This document shows positions 45,150 through 55,288 of a DNA stretch of 64,000 bases, piece by piece. The stretch covers positions 164,518 through 228,517 of the forward strand of contig CBDEAT010000001.1 in NCBI GenBank assembly GCA_965236175.1, given 5' to 3'. Each line of letters begins with the position of its first letter. The first letter of the stretch is position 1. Source of the stretch: Fontibacterium universale (lineage in GTDB: Bacteria; Pseudomonadota; Alphaproteobacteria; Pelagibacterales; Pelagibacteraceae). Under the pieces are notes generated by a model that saw only the letters and a program-made list of their open reading frames with translations, was not told the origin of the DNA and searched no databases. The translations under genes and the position numbers were made by a program.

Positions 45150-45902
45150 ATGAATAATCCAAAGCAAAATTTTTTTTTAACGAAAAATAATCAAAAAATT
45201 CATTACAAATTTATTAATAATAAAAGTCCAATTACAATTATTTTTCTTCACGGATTAATGTCGGATATTAAAAGTAAAAAAGCTAAACACTTAAAAAATT
45301 TTGTTAATAAAAATAAAATAAACTTATTATTATTTGAATATAGTGGCCATGGCAGATCTTCAGGAAAATTTACAGATTTTAGTATTAAAAATTGGTTAGA
45401 AGATTCAAGGTCAATTATAAAAAGGTTAATCAAAAAAAATAAAATAATTCTTGTCGGTTCAAGCATGGGTGCTTGGATTGGAATAATGTTAATTAAATAT
45501 TTTTATAAAAGAATTATAGGTTTTGTTGGCATTGCTTCAGCTCCTGACTTTACTGAAGAATTAATATGGAAAAAGTTAAATATTGGCGAAAGAAATAAAA
45601 TAAAAAAAGATAAAATCTATAAATTAAAAAGCAGTCATAATAATTTTTATCCTATAACTAAAAAATTTATATTTGATGGAAAAAAAAACTTAGTTCTTAA
45701 TAAAAAAATTAAATGCAATTTCCCAGTTGAGCTATTACATGGCGCTAATGACTCTTCAGTTTCTTGGTTTTATTCAATAAAACTAATAAAAACTTTAATA
45801 AGCAAAAAAATAAACTTAACAATTGTTAATGATGGCGATCACTCCTTATCAAGGCCTCAAGATTTAAAAAAAATAGATTTAGCGATTAAAAATATTATTT
45901 AA
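45150..45902 (+). CDS. Alpha/beta hydrolase
   Basis: 250 aa from ATG at 45150; a TTG 27 bases earlier is possible but less likely. Oxyanion region FLHGLMSD, nucleophile elbow GSSMGAWIG (Ser), a late Asp in HGANDSSV and the catalytic His in GDHSLSRPQD form the normal triad. No signal peptide. The overall pattern resembles cytoplasmic serine peptidases or esterases of this fold; the substrate is unknown. The 3' end overlaps the convergent reductase gene by 24 bases. Confidence 0.83.
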   Translation: MNNPKQNFFLTKNNQKIHYKFINNKSPITIIFLHGLMSDIKSKKAKHLKNFVNKNKINLLLFEYSGHGRSSGKFTDFSIKNWLEDSRSIIKRLIKKNKIILVGSSMGAWIGIMLIKYFYKRIIGFVGIASAPDFTEELIWKKLNIGERNKIKKDKIYKLKSSHNNFYPITKKFIFDGKKNLVLNKKIKCNFPVELLHGANDSSVSWFYSIKLIKTLISKKINLTIVNDGDHSLSRPQDLKKIDLAIKNII

Positions 45903-46775
45903 AATACTTTTAAAACCTTCTTTATAAGTTGGAAAATATAATTTTACTTTTAAATCTTTTTTAATTTTTTTATTACTAACTTTTTTTGAATCTTTATAAA
46001 AATTTTTCATTTCACCTTCATTTAATGTTTGAAAAGAAACTGGGGGGGGAGTTTGAATTCCCATTAAACTGCAAGCGTAAGATATAGTTTGATCATAAGA
46101 ACATGGCATATTATCTGCTACATTATAAATTTCTCCAGGTTTTGAATAAATTAAAGATTTGAATAAAACTTGAGCTATATCGGCAACATGAGTTCTTGAA
46201 AAAAAATGATTATCTTTTTTAACGTAACGAGCTTGCTCATTTGCTAATCGTAAAAATACATTTCTCTCTGGGGAATAAATTCCTGACAATCTAAATATTC
46301 TTGTTGGAACGAAGTGATATCGATTTAATTTTAACCACTCATTCTCAGCTATAATTCTGTTTATTCCTGTATCATTATTAGTTAATAATTTGCTTTTTTC
46401 ATTGACCCACTTCCCATTATGATTCCCATAGACGCTCGTTGATGAAAGATATCCTAGCCATTTAATTTTTTTATTTAAAGAAATTTCATTATAAAATTTT
46501 TCAATAACATAATCTTTTCGGTCTCTTGGTGGTATTGAAACTAATATATGACTTGCGTTTAAAATATATTTTGTAATTTTTTTATCGAATTTATTATTAT
46601 CAAAATACAAATTTTTATAATTAACGGTTAAAAATTTTTTATTAGAACTTTTAGATCTAGAAGTTGTAATTAAATTAATTTTGAATTTATTTTTTAATAA
46701 TTCTTTTACAAAGTATTTAGCCGTTAAACCAAAACCAAAACAAACTAAACTAATTGATTTAGACTGCTTTTCCAT
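45879..46775 (-). CDS. NAD(P)-dependent epimerase/reductase, atypical SDR
   Basis: 298 aa. A Rossmann start LVCFGFGLTAKYFVKEL (~10-26) has the atypical GxGxxA-type spacing of YeeZ-like SDRs. YLSSTSVYGNHNGKWVNEKS (~107-126) and a late YNVADNMPCSYDQTI fit the same group. The function is not known. It overlaps the end of gltB by 17 bases and may be co-translated with it. Confidence 0.75.
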   Translation of the reverse strand: MEKQSKSISLVCFGFGLTAKYFVKELLKNKFKINLITTSRSKSSNKKFLTVNYKNLYFDNNKFDKKITKYILNASHILVSIPPRDRKDYVIEKFYNEISLNKKIKWLGYLSSTSVYGNHNGKWVNEKSKLLTNNDTGINRIIAENEWLKLNRYHFVPTRIFRLSGIYSPERNVFLRLANEQARYVKKDNHFFSRTHVADIAQVLFKSLIYSKPGEIYNVADNMPCSYDQTISYACSLMGIQTPPPVSFQTLNEGEMKNFYKDSKKVSNKKIKKDLKVKLYFPTYKEGFKSILNNIFNR

Positions 46776-49700
46776 GAACTGCCTTATTCGATAATGGTTG
46801 TTTTAACTTATCTAACATTTCTTTAGGGCAAACTTGATAAAAATTACTCTTTTCATTATTCCACTGTTGAATGATTTTTTTTGAATAAACTGATTGAGTT
46901 TCTTTTTCATGTAGTTTTATTAAATCTAAAAGAAAATCATTCCAATAATCTGTTTCGATTTTTTGCCAAATAACTGAAGATGGATTTACATAGTTCTCAA
47001 AGCTATTTTCTGGATCATAAACAAATGCCATTCCACCTGTCATTCCTGCTGCAAAATTATCTCCCACTTCTCCTAATATAACAACAGTACCACCAGTCAT
47101 ATATTCGCAACCATTTGTTCCACATCCCTCAATAATCGCCGTAGCTCCAGAATTTCTAACCGCAAATCTTTCACCCGCTTGTCCTGCCGCAAGCAATAAT
47201 CCTGACGTTGCTCCATATAAAACGGTATTTCCAATAATTGTATTTTTTGAAGTTTGTATTTCACTATTCGAGGCTGGTTTTATAATTATTTTTGCACCAG
47301 ACAATCCTTTGCCAACATAATCATTTGCATCGCCTGTTACTTCTAGTTTAATTCCTGAAATTCCAAAAGCTCCCAATGATTGTCCTGCCGAACCTCTTAA
47401 TTTTATTAAAATATGGTCTTCGGATAATTTTTTATTTTTAAATTGAGTTGTAATAATTGAGCTTAATCTTGTTCCAACAGATCTATGAGTATTTTTTACC
47501 GCATAACTTAATTGAAACTTTTGTCCTTTCTCAATTAAAGAAAGTGAATCTTTTATAATTTGTTTATCTAAACTATCAGGAACTTCTTTTCTTTCTCTTT
47601 TTAAACAATATCTTGGATTTTCTCCTGGATCCGCTTGAACTAAAAGAGGATTTAAATCTAAATCATCTAAATTAGCAGATCCTCTGCTTACTTGTTTTAA
47701 TAAATCTGTTCTTCCAACAATTTCATTCAAAGACTTAAAACCAAGACTTGCTAAAATTTCTCTTACTTCTTCAGCTATAAAAGAAAATAAGTTAACAACT
47801 TTTTCTGGTGTACCTGTAAATTTTTTTCTAAGTTCTTCGTCTTGAGTGCATATTCCAACAGGACATGTATTGGAATGACATTGTCTAACCATTATACATC
47901 CCATAGCTATTAATGAAGTTGTCGCTATTCCAAAATCATCCGCACCCATCATTGCAGCCATAACAACATCTCTGCCTGTTTTAATTCCTCCATCAGTTCT
48001 TAAAATAACTTCGTGTCTTAATCCGTTTAAAGTTAAAATTTGATTGGCCTCAGTTAAGCCGATTTCCCAAGGAAGTCCTACGTACTTCACGCTTGTTAAT
48101 GGAGAAGCTCCTGTTCCGCCTGAATGTCCACTAATTAGAATTACATCTGCTTTTGCTTTTGCAACTCCTGCAGCAATAGTTCCTATTCCTGTTGAGGAAA
48201 CTAATTTTACTCCAATTTTTGCCTTAGGATTTATTTGTTTTAAATCATAGATAAGTTGAGACAAATCCTCGATTGAATAAATATCATGATGAGGCGGCGG
48301 GGATATTAAAGTAACACCTGGCGTAGAATGTCTTAAAGTTGCAATTTCAGCTGTCACTTTAAACCCTGGTAACTGACCACCCTCTCCAGGTTTTGCTCCT
48401 TGGGATATTTTAATTTCTATTTCATCGCAATTATTTAAATATTCTGCCGTTACTCCAAATCTAGCTGAGGCAATCTGCTTAACTCTTGAGTTAGCATTAT
48501 CACCGTTTTCTTTTGGTATTGCTCTTTTTGCATCTTCTCCTCCTTCTCCACTACATGATGCACCACCTATTCTATTCATAGCAATTGCTAAAGTCTCATG
48601 CGCTTCTTTAGAAAGCGCTCCTAAAGACATACTTCCACTTCCAAATCTTTTTCTAATATTTGTAATAGATTCAACTTCTTCAATTAGAATTGGTTTTTTA
48701 ATTAAATTAAAATCCAAAAGATCTCTAAGATTCAAAGGATGTTGTTCATTAATAATTTTTGAATATTTCTTATACAAATCATAAGAGTCTGTTGCGACAG
48801 CAGTTTGCAACATATGCATAGTCATTGCCTGATTGGAATGTTGTTCTCCCCCTTTTCTAAATTTATAAAATCCACCGATTGGTAAACTAATAACATTGCC
48901 TCTAAATGCTTTTTGATGTTGAGTTCTGATCATTTGTTCAATTCCTGAAACTCCAATTCCAGAAATTTTTGAATACATGCCTGGAAAATATTCAGCAACT
49001 AAAGCTCTGCTTAATCCAAGACCGCTAAAATTTAAACCGCCTCTATAGGAGCTAATGACAGAAATACCAAGTTTAGACATTACCTTTAATAGTCCGTCAT
49101 TAACTGCTTTGATGTAATTGTTAACACATTCAGTAAAACTTAGTTTTCCAAAAATATTTTTTTGATGTCTTTGATAAATACAATCAAAAGCCAAATATGG
49201 ATTAACTGTTGTGGCGCCAACACCAATTAAAACTGCAAAATAATGAACATCCAAACATTCTGCTGATTTAACATTTAAAGAAGTAAATTTTCTAAGTCCA
49301 TGATTAACTAAATGAGTTTGTACTGCTCCTGTTGCAAGAATAATTGGGATTCCAATTCTTGTTGATGAAGTTTTTTCATCAGTTAGAATAATATGCTTAG
49401 CTCCTTCTCTAACTGCTATTTCTGCTTCAGTTTGAATTCTTTTTAATTCTTTTTTTAAGTTAACCTCTGGGTCTTCAGAGTCAAAGGTGCAATCTATTTC
49501 TTTATATTCGTCATTTAAAACTTCAAATAATTTTTTAAATTGGGCGTTGGATAATATTGGACTTTCTAAAAGATAACTTTTTTTATTAAATAAATCTTCT
49601 CCTAAAATATTTTGTAAATTTCCAATTCTTGTATTTAAAGACATCACTCTATTTTCTCTTAAAGAGTCGATTGGTGGATTTGTTACTTGGCTAAAATTTT

Positions 49701-51270
49701 GCCTAAAAAAGTGTGATAAAGGCCTGTAAATATCTGACAAAACAGCTGCTGGAGTGTCATCACCCATTGAACCAACAGCCTCTTTTTGATCTTCCACCAT
49801 TGGATGTAAGATCATTTCTAAATCTTCAACTGAAATACCCGCGGCGTATTGTTTTTGTCTTAACTTATCTCCTTCAAAGGAATTAAATTCTTCTAAATTG
49901 TTAAATTTTTTGCTGATCTCAATTAAATTTTGACTAAATTTTTTATAAATAGGATTTTTAGATAAAAAATCTTTAATTTTTTTATCATTATAATAGACAC
50001 CTTCATCAAGGTTAACAGCTATCATTTGTCCAGGTCCTACTCTACCTCTATAAATAATATTTTCTTCTTGAACAGGGACCATTCCAGTTTCTGATCCTGC
50101 AAATAAAATTTTATCTTTTGTAATTGTATATCTTAACGGTCTTAAACCATTTCTATCTGTTGCAGCTAAAATCCAATTGCCATCTGTTGCAGCAATTGCT
50201 GCTGGTCCATCCCAAGGTTCAATGACAGAATTTAAATAATTATACATGTCTCTGTAAGCTTGAGGAATAATTTTGCTTCTCTTAGACCATGCCTCTGGCA
50301 TCAACATCATCTTAACAAGAGGCAGTAATCTTCCTGATCTTGTTAACAATTCAAAAACAGCATCAAGACAAGCTGTGTCAGAACTTCCAGACTTTAAAAT
50401 TGGTTTTAAGTCATCAATGTTTGGAAATAAATTAGACTCAAGTCCTTGTTCATGAGTTTTCATCCAATTCACATTTCCTTTTAAGGTATTAATCTCACCA
50501 TTATGAGCTAAAATTCTAAAAGGTTGAGCAAGTTCCCAACTTGGAAAAGTGTTGGTTGAATATCTTTGATGAAAAATTGAAAATCTCGAAACAAATCTTT
50601 TGTCTAATAGATCTGGGTAAAAATCAGATAAATGTTCAGCAAGAAACATTCCTTTATAAATTATTGATCTTGAACTAATTGATGAAATATAAAAATCTTT
50701 TAATTGTGACTGAGTAATTTTTTTTTCAATTTTTTTTCTTACAATATAAATATTTTTTTCTAATTCTTCCGACCCTGTTTTTTCTATTGGAGAAAATAAT
50801 ATTTGTTCAATTTCTGGTCTTGTATCATTAGCTTTAATTCCAAGAACTTTTGCTTTTACAGGAACATGTCTCCACCCAAAGATATAAAAATTATTAGATA
50901 ATAGTTCATGCTCAACAATAGTTCTGCAAGCTTCTTGCGCCCCATAATCATTTCTAGGTAAAAAAATCATACCAACGCATAATTGATCGTTTTTGTGAGT
51001 ATGATGTCCTGTAATTTTTATTTGTTCCTCAAAAAAATCTTTTGATAACTCCACATGAATTCCAGCTCCATCTCCTGTTTTTCCATCCTTATCTACTGCG
51101 CCTCTGTGCCAAACAGCTTTGAGAGCCTCAATCCCATTTTCAACTACTTCTCTTCTTGGTTTTCCATCAATTGAAGCAACAAAACCAACCCCACAAGCAT
51201 CATGCTCGTCCTCTTTATTATAAACCCCTGCTTTAATAAGTTTTTTTAAATTTTGATCTAAAATTTTCAT
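46759..51270 (-). CDS. gltB: Glutamate synthase (NADPH) large subunit
   Basis: 1503 aa. A ~25-residue propeptide is followed by the glutaminase nucleophile Cys26 in EHDACGVGFVAS. The FMN/central region includes SRGSANLDDLDLNP and GGIKTGRDVVMAA; the 3Fe-4S cluster region reads CHSNTCPVGICTQDEELR (~1115). The C-terminal domain (GTNGCEYMTGGTVVILG) is a beta-helix. With GltD it makes two glutamates from glutamine and 2-oxoglutarate. gltD lies 6 bases upstream on the same strand. Confidence 0.98.
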   Translation of the reverse strand: MKILDQNLKKLIKAGVYNKEDEHDACGVGFVASIDGKPRREVVENGIEALKAVWHRGAVDKDGKTGDGAGIHVELSKDFFEEQIKITGHHTHKNDQLCVGMIFLPRNDYGAQEACRTIVEHELLSNNFYIFGWRHVPVKAKVLGIKANDTRPEIEQILFSPIEKTGSEELEKNIYIVRKKIEKKITQSQLKDFYISSISSRSIIYKGMFLAEHLSDFYPDLLDKRFVSRFSIFHQRYSTNTFPSWELAQPFRILAHNGEINTLKGNVNWMKTHEQGLESNLFPNIDDLKPILKSGSSDTACLDAVFELLTRSGRLLPLVKMMLMPEAWSKRSKIIPQAYRDMYNYLNSVIEPWDGPAAIAATDGNWILAATDRNGLRPLRYTITKDKILFAGSETGMVPVQEENIIYRGRVGPGQMIAVNLDEGVYYNDKKIKDFLSKNPIYKKFSQNLIEISKKFNNLEEFNSFEGDKLRQKQYAAGISVEDLEMILHPMVEDQKEAVGSMGDDTPAAVLSDIYRPLSHFFRQNFSQVTNPPIDSLRENRVMSLNTRIGNLQNILGEDLFNKKSYLLESPILSNAQFKKLFEVLNDEYKEIDCTFDSEDPEVNLKKELKRIQTEAEIAVREGAKHIILTDEKTSSTRIGIPIILATGAVQTHLVNHGLRKFTSLNVKSAECLDVHYFAVLIGVGATTVNPYLAFDCIYQRHQKNIFGKLSFTECVNNYIKAVNDGLLKVMSKLGISVISSYRGGLNFSGLGLSRALVAEYFPGMYSKISGIGVSGIEQMIRTQHQKAFRGNVISLPIGGFYKFRKGGEQHSNQAMTMHMLQTAVATDSYDLYKKYSKIINEQHPLNLRDLLDFNLIKKPILIEEVESITNIRKRFGSGSMSLGALSKEAHETLAIAMNRIGGASCSGEGGEDAKRAIPKENGDNANSRVKQIASARFGVTAEYLNNCDEIEIKISQGAKPGEGGQLPGFKVTAEIATLRHSTPGVTLISPPPHHDIYSIEDLSQLIYDLKQINPKAKIGVKLVSSTGIGTIAAGVAKAKADVILISGHSGGTGASPLTSVKYVGLPWEIGLTEANQILTLNGLRHEVILRTDGGIKTGRDVVMAAMMGADDFGIATTSLIAMGCIMVRQCHSNTCPVGICTQDEELRKKFTGTPEKVVNLFSFIAEEVREILASLGFKSLNEIVGRTDLLKQVSRGSANLDDLDLNPLLVQADPGENPRYCLKRERKEVPDSLDKQIIKDSLSLIEKGQKFQLSYAVKNTHRSVGTRLSSIITTQFKNKKLSEDHILIKLRGSAGQSLGAFGISGIKLEVTGDANDYVGKGLSGAKIIIKPASNSEIQTSKNTIIGNTVLYGATSGLLLAAGQAGERFAVRNSGATAIIEGCGTNGCEYMTGGTVVILGEVGDNFAAGMTGGMAFVYDPENSFENYVNPSSVIWQKIETDYWNDFLLDLIKLHEKETQSVYSKKIIQQWNNEKSNFYQVCPKEMLDKLKQPLSNKAVHGKAV

Positions 51271-51276
51271 AAATAA

Positions 51277-52728
51277 TTAAGCGACCATTCTTTTTTTTGA
51301 TGATTTAGAAATTTTATTTTTTAAATAAATGTCCATTGCTTCTGCTGCATCTCTTCCATCTTTAATTGCCCACACAACTAATGATGCTCCTCTAACAATA
51401 TCTCCGGCTGCAAAAATTCCATCTATATTTGTCTGCATTGTTTTAAGATCTATTTTGATAGTTCCCCATTTCGATACATCAAGTTTTGGTTCTGAAAATA
51501 AACCCGGAATATCTTCGGGATCAAATCCTAAAGCTTTAATTACCATATCTGCTTTAATTTTAATTTCAGAACCTTGAATAATTTCAGGCGCTTGTCTTCC
51601 AGTTGCATCGGCTTCTCCTAATTTCATTTTATCGAGAATAACTTCTGTTACTTGTCCATTTTTTCCAATAAATTCTCTTGGATTTGTAAGCCATTGAAAA
51701 TCTACTCCTTCTTCTTCAGCATTAACAACCTCTCTTGCTGAGCCAGGCATATTTTTTTTATCTCTTCTATATAAACATTTAACTGATTTAGCATTTTGCC
51801 TTATTGAAGTTCTAACGCAATCCATTGCTGTATCGCCTCCTCCTATTACAACAATATCTTTTCCTTCAGCATTTAAATATCCATCATCAAACATTTTAAC
51901 TTTGTCTCCTAAACCTTTTTTGTTTGAAGCTGTTAAAAATTCCATTGCTGGGTAAATATTTTTAAGATTTGATCCTGGGATTTCTACTTCTCTGGCTTTG
52001 TATACCCCTGTTGCAATTAATATTGCATCATGTTTTTTTTTAAGCTCAGATAAAGTTGCATTTTTTCCAACTATAAAATTTAATTCAAATTTTATTCCAC
52101 CTTCCTTTAAAAGTTTTGTTCTTCTTTCGACAATACTTTTTTCTAATTTAAAATTTGGAATTCCATAAATTAATAATCCACCTGGTCTATCGTATTTGTC
52201 ATAGATTGTAATTTCGTATCCAATTTTTCTAAGCTGTTCTGCAGCAGCAAGACCTGCTGGTCCTGCTCCTATAATACCAACGCTTTGTGCTAAATTTTTT
52301 TTAATTTTAATTGGTTTTACCCAGCCCTGTTCAAAAGCAGTATCGGTAATAAATTTTTCTATTGAGCCAATAGTAACAGTGCCATGCCCTGCTCTTTCGA
52401 TTACGCAGTTTCCTTCACAAAGTCTGTCTTGCGGACATATTCTTCCGCAAACCTCAGGCATATTATTAGTCGCTGAAGAAATTTCATAAGCCTCTTCTAA
52501 TCTACCTTCGGCTGTTAACTTTAACCAATCAGGAATATTGTTTGAAAGCGGACAGTGAATTTGACAATAAGGAACTCCACACTGCGAACATCTGCTAGAC
52601 TGTTCTTCTGCCTTTGGAGCAATATAATTTTTATAAATTTCAGAGAAGTTTTTAACCCTCTGAGATGAACTCAATTTTTCAGGAGTTTGTCCTTTTGTGT
52701 TAACAAACTTGAGCATTTTTTCTGACAT
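51277..52728 (-). CDS. gltD: Glutamate synthase (NADPH) small subunit
   Basis: 483 aa. N-terminal Fe-S region with CSQCGVPYCQIHCPL (~47-61) and CGRICPQDRLCEGNC (~94-108), FAD-binding VGIIGAGPAGLAAAEQL (~150-166) and NADPH-binding IVVIGGGDTAMDCVR (~292-306). It delivers electrons to GltB. It diverges from uppP over 219 bases (52729-52947), an A/T-rich stretch in which I see promoters at most, no gene. Confidence 0.97.
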   Translation of the reverse strand: MSEKMLKFVNTKGQTPEKLSSSQRVKNFSEIYKNYIAPKAEEQSSRCSQCGVPYCQIHCPLSNNIPDWLKLTAEGRLEEAYEISSATNNMPEVCGRICPQDRLCEGNCVIERAGHGTVTIGSIEKFITDTAFEQGWVKPIKIKKNLAQSVGIIGAGPAGLAAAEQLRKIGYEITIYDKYDRPGGLLIYGIPNFKLEKSIVERRTKLLKEGGIKFELNFIVGKNATLSELKKKHDAILIATGVYKAREVEIPGSNLKNIYPAMEFLTASNKKGLGDKVKMFDDGYLNAEGKDIVVIGGGDTAMDCVRTSIRQNAKSVKCLYRRDKKNMPGSAREVVNAEEEGVDFQWLTNPREFIGKNGQVTEVILDKMKLGEADATGRQAPEIIQGSEIKIKADMVIKALGFDPEDIPGLFSEPKLDVSKWGTIKIDLKTMQTNIDGIFAAGDIVRGASLVVWAIKDGRDAAEAMDIYLKNKISKSSKKRMVA

Positions 52729-52947
52729 TGATCAAAATACCTAAAATTTAGTGTTTTTTTGTATTATTCACATAAAAGCTTTATTTATAAAAGAGAAATT
52801 AGGTCAGTAATAATGAATCAATTTAGATGATTTATTAATTAATAAGTAAAATTAAGGTTTTTTACAGATATTCAATTAATAATTGTAAACAATATTTAAC
52901 TAATAATTAAATTTATAAAGGTATCTGCCTAGACTAAAGTTTTAAAT

Positions 52948-53712
52948 ATGGATGAATTAATAAAAATAATAATTCTTGGAATTGTTCAAGGTGTCGCGGA
53001 ATTTTTACCTATCTCATCTAATGCTCATCTTATTATGGTAGAGCAATTATTGGATTATCACAATCATAATGAAATTTTAAATCTTGTTTTTCATTTGGGT
53101 TCTTTGCTTGCAATTATCACTTACTTTTTTTCAGAACTTTTGGGATTGCTAAAAAAACCAAAGATGATTTTTAATATAATAGCCGCGACTATACCTGTAA
53201 TTATTGTTGGATATTTTGTTCATAAATTTCGTCTTATAAATTATGAATATTTTTCGATAAAAATAATTGCAATTACTTTAATTGTTTTTGGAATTATTCT
53301 ATTTATTAGTGACAAAATAAATCATTCAAAAATATTATATAAAGATCTTAATATAAAAAGTTCTTTAATAATTGGACTATTTCAAATTATTTCCCTTATT
53401 CCTGGAGTAAGCAGATCTGGAATTACTTTAACTGCGGGGCGTTTTTTGGGATATTCAAGATTTGAAGCTGCAAAATTTTCTTTCTTTTTATCAATACCAA
53501 CAACTGCTGGAGCGTGTTTTCTTGGGGTCTTAGATTTAATTAAAACAAATAATTCTGATTTAAATTATATTGCAATAATTGCTTTTATTACTTCTTTTCT
53601 TTCTTCTTATCTTACAATAAAATTTTTTTTATCTTTTATATCTAAATTTAACTTAAATATTTTTATTTATTACAGAGTAATTCTTGGCGTATTTATATTA
53701 TTATTTCTTTAA
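52948..53712 (+). CDS. uppP: Undecaprenyl-diphosphatase (UppP/BacA)
   Basis: 254 aa integral membrane protein with about seven to eight segments. The two family regions are GVAEFLPISSNAHLI (~14-28, with the catalytic Glu) and LIPGVSRSGITLTAGRFLG (~149-167, with Ser/Arg). It recycles the lipid carrier for peptidoglycan and O-antigen synthesis, and gives bacitracin tolerance. The stop shares a TTAA with that of the convergent NDUFA9-like gene. Confidence 0.94.
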   Translation: MDELIKIIILGIVQGVAEFLPISSNAHLIMVEQLLDYHNHNEILNLVFHLGSLLAIITYFFSELLGLLKKPKMIFNIIAATIPVIIVGYFVHKFRLINYEYFSIKIIAITLIVFGIILFISDKINHSKILYKDLNIKSSLIIGLFQIISLIPGVSRSGITLTAGRFLGYSRFEAAKFSFFLSIPTTAGACFLGVLDLIKTNNSDLNYIAIIAFITSFLSSYLTIKFFLSFISKFNLNIFIYYRVILGVFILLFL

Positions 53713-54629
53713 CGAATAACCTGACTAAAAATATAATTAGGTAACACTATCTCAACAGTCCTTGTTGATATTCCAAGCTCTTTAAAACCTGGATATTCAT
53801 TTGAGCAAATATTATCTGATTTTAATATTTCTAACTGATCTTCTGTAAGTAAAGGATTGGGTAATAGTTGCATTATTTTTGCTTGTGCTCTTGCGACAAA
53901 GTCTGGCAGTTCTATTATAAATCTTTTCTTTTTTAATGACACAAGTAACGTTTCTATTAATTCTTTAAAAGTATAAATCTTAGGACCTCCTAATTCATAA
54001 ACTTTATTAGGATTAACTAGTTCTATAATTGCAATAATAGCATCAGTAACATCGCCAACATAACAAGGTTGAAATTTTGTCTTAGCGCCCGCAAGTGGAA
54101 TAACAGGTAAAAGATTTATTAATTTATTAAATAAATTAAAAAAATTATCATTTGTTCCAAATACTATGCTGGGACGCACAATAATTGAATTTTTAAAGTT
54201 ATTAATAACAGCTTCTTCTCCTTGAAATTTCGATTTAATATATAAAGAGTTAGAATTTTTATTTGCTCCTAATGCTGAGATATGAATAAATTTTTTAGTA
54301 ACTTCTTTGTCTAAAATACTTGTTAAAAATTTTGGAAATAGATGGTGTGTATGATCAAATTTTTGATTTTTTTTCTCATATAAAACTCCTATACAATTAA
54401 TCACGATCTCTGAGCTCTTGATAAATTCATTAAGATTTGAAAAATCAAAAGGATTGAACTTTAAAACTTCAATTTGACCTGGTTCTCCCATTGGTTTTAG
54501 ATAACCATGAAGATATGGATTTCGTGTTGGAACGATTATTTTAAAACCTTTTTTTGCAAGTTTAGCTATTAGATTTCGACCTATAAATCCTGTGCCGCCG
54601 AAGACTGTTATTGTCTTTTTTTCTGCCAT
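53709..54629 (-). CDS. Complex I NDUFA9-like NAD(P)-binding protein
   Basis: 306 aa atypical SDR. TVFGGTGFIGRNLIAKLAKKG (in parts, ~7-27), INCIGVLYEKKNQKFDHTH (~96-114), FIHISALGANKNSNSLYIKSKFQGE and VYELGGPKIYTFKELIE are marks of the NDUFA9 family. In mitochondria this is a complex I accessory subunit; alphaproteobacteria have homologues of uncertain association. It is divergent from the rnd-like gene by 47 bases. Confidence 0.82.
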   Translation of the reverse strand: MAEKKTITVFGGTGFIGRNLIAKLAKKGFKIIVPTRNPYLHGYLKPMGEPGQIEVLKFNPFDFSNLNEFIKSSEIVINCIGVLYEKKNQKFDHTHHLFPKFLTSILDKEVTKKFIHISALGANKNSNSLYIKSKFQGEEAVINNFKNSIIVRPSIVFGTNDNFFNLFNKLINLLPVIPLAGAKTKFQPCYVGDVTDAIIAIIELVNPNKVYELGGPKIYTFKELIETLLVSLKKKRFIIELPDFVARAQAKIMQLLPNPLLTEDQLEILKSDNICSNEYPGFKELGISTRTVEIVLPNYIFSQVIR

Positions 54630-54676
54630 TGTTTAATCATAATAATTAACGATAATACCTTTTATTTAACAATAGT

Positions 54677-55288
54677 ATGAAAGTCAAAATCCATAAAAAC
54701 GATCTTCCTAGTAATTTAAATCTAGGAAAGATTATTGCAATTGATACTGAAACTATGGGCCTTGATTATAAAAGAGACCCTCTTTGCCTTGTCCAAATAT
54801 CTTCTGGTAATGAAGAAGTTCATTTAATTCAAATTAATAGAAAAACATTTAAAGCTGATAATTTAAAAAAAATCCTAGAAGATAATGATATTAAAAAAAT
54901 TTTTCAATTTGCACGATTTGATCTTGCAGTTTTAAACTATTATTTAAAAGCAGACATTAACAACGTATACTGCACAAAGATTGCATCAAAAATTGGGAGA
55001 ACTTATACAGATAAACACGGACTTAAAGATTTATGTAAGGAACTTTTAAATATTGAGCTATCAAAACAAATGCAAAGTTCTGACTGGGGTGCTGAAACTT
55101 TAACTGAACAGCAAGTAAACTATGCTGCATCAGATGTTTTATATTTACATAAAATAAAAGAAGAGCTTGATAAAATTTTAATTAGAGAAAACCGTATGGA
55201 ACTTGCTGAACACTGTTTTAAATTTTTAAAACATCGGGTAACATTAGATCTTGCTGGTTGGAATAACCAAGATATCTTTGCACATTAA
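54677..55288 (+). CDS. Ribonuclease D-like 3'-5' exonuclease (single domain)
   Basis: 203 aa. DEDDy exonuclease motifs: IAIDTETMGLDY (Asp/Glu, ~20-31), FQFARFDLAVL (~77-87) and YAASDVLYLHKI (Tyr/Asp, ~155-166). It lacks the HRDC domains of full RNase D, a common short alphaproteobacterial form. It probably trims tRNA or other structured RNA. kdsD starts in the base after its stop. Confidence 0.88.
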   Translation: MKVKIHKNDLPSNLNLGKIIAIDTETMGLDYKRDPLCLVQISSGNEEVHLIQINRKTFKADNLKKILEDNDIKKIFQFARFDLAVLNYYLKADINNVYCTKIASKIGRTYTDKHGLKDLCKELLNIELSKQMQSSDWGAETLTEQQVNYAASDVLYLHKIKEELDKILIRENRMELAEHCFKFLKHRVTLDLAGWNNQDIFAH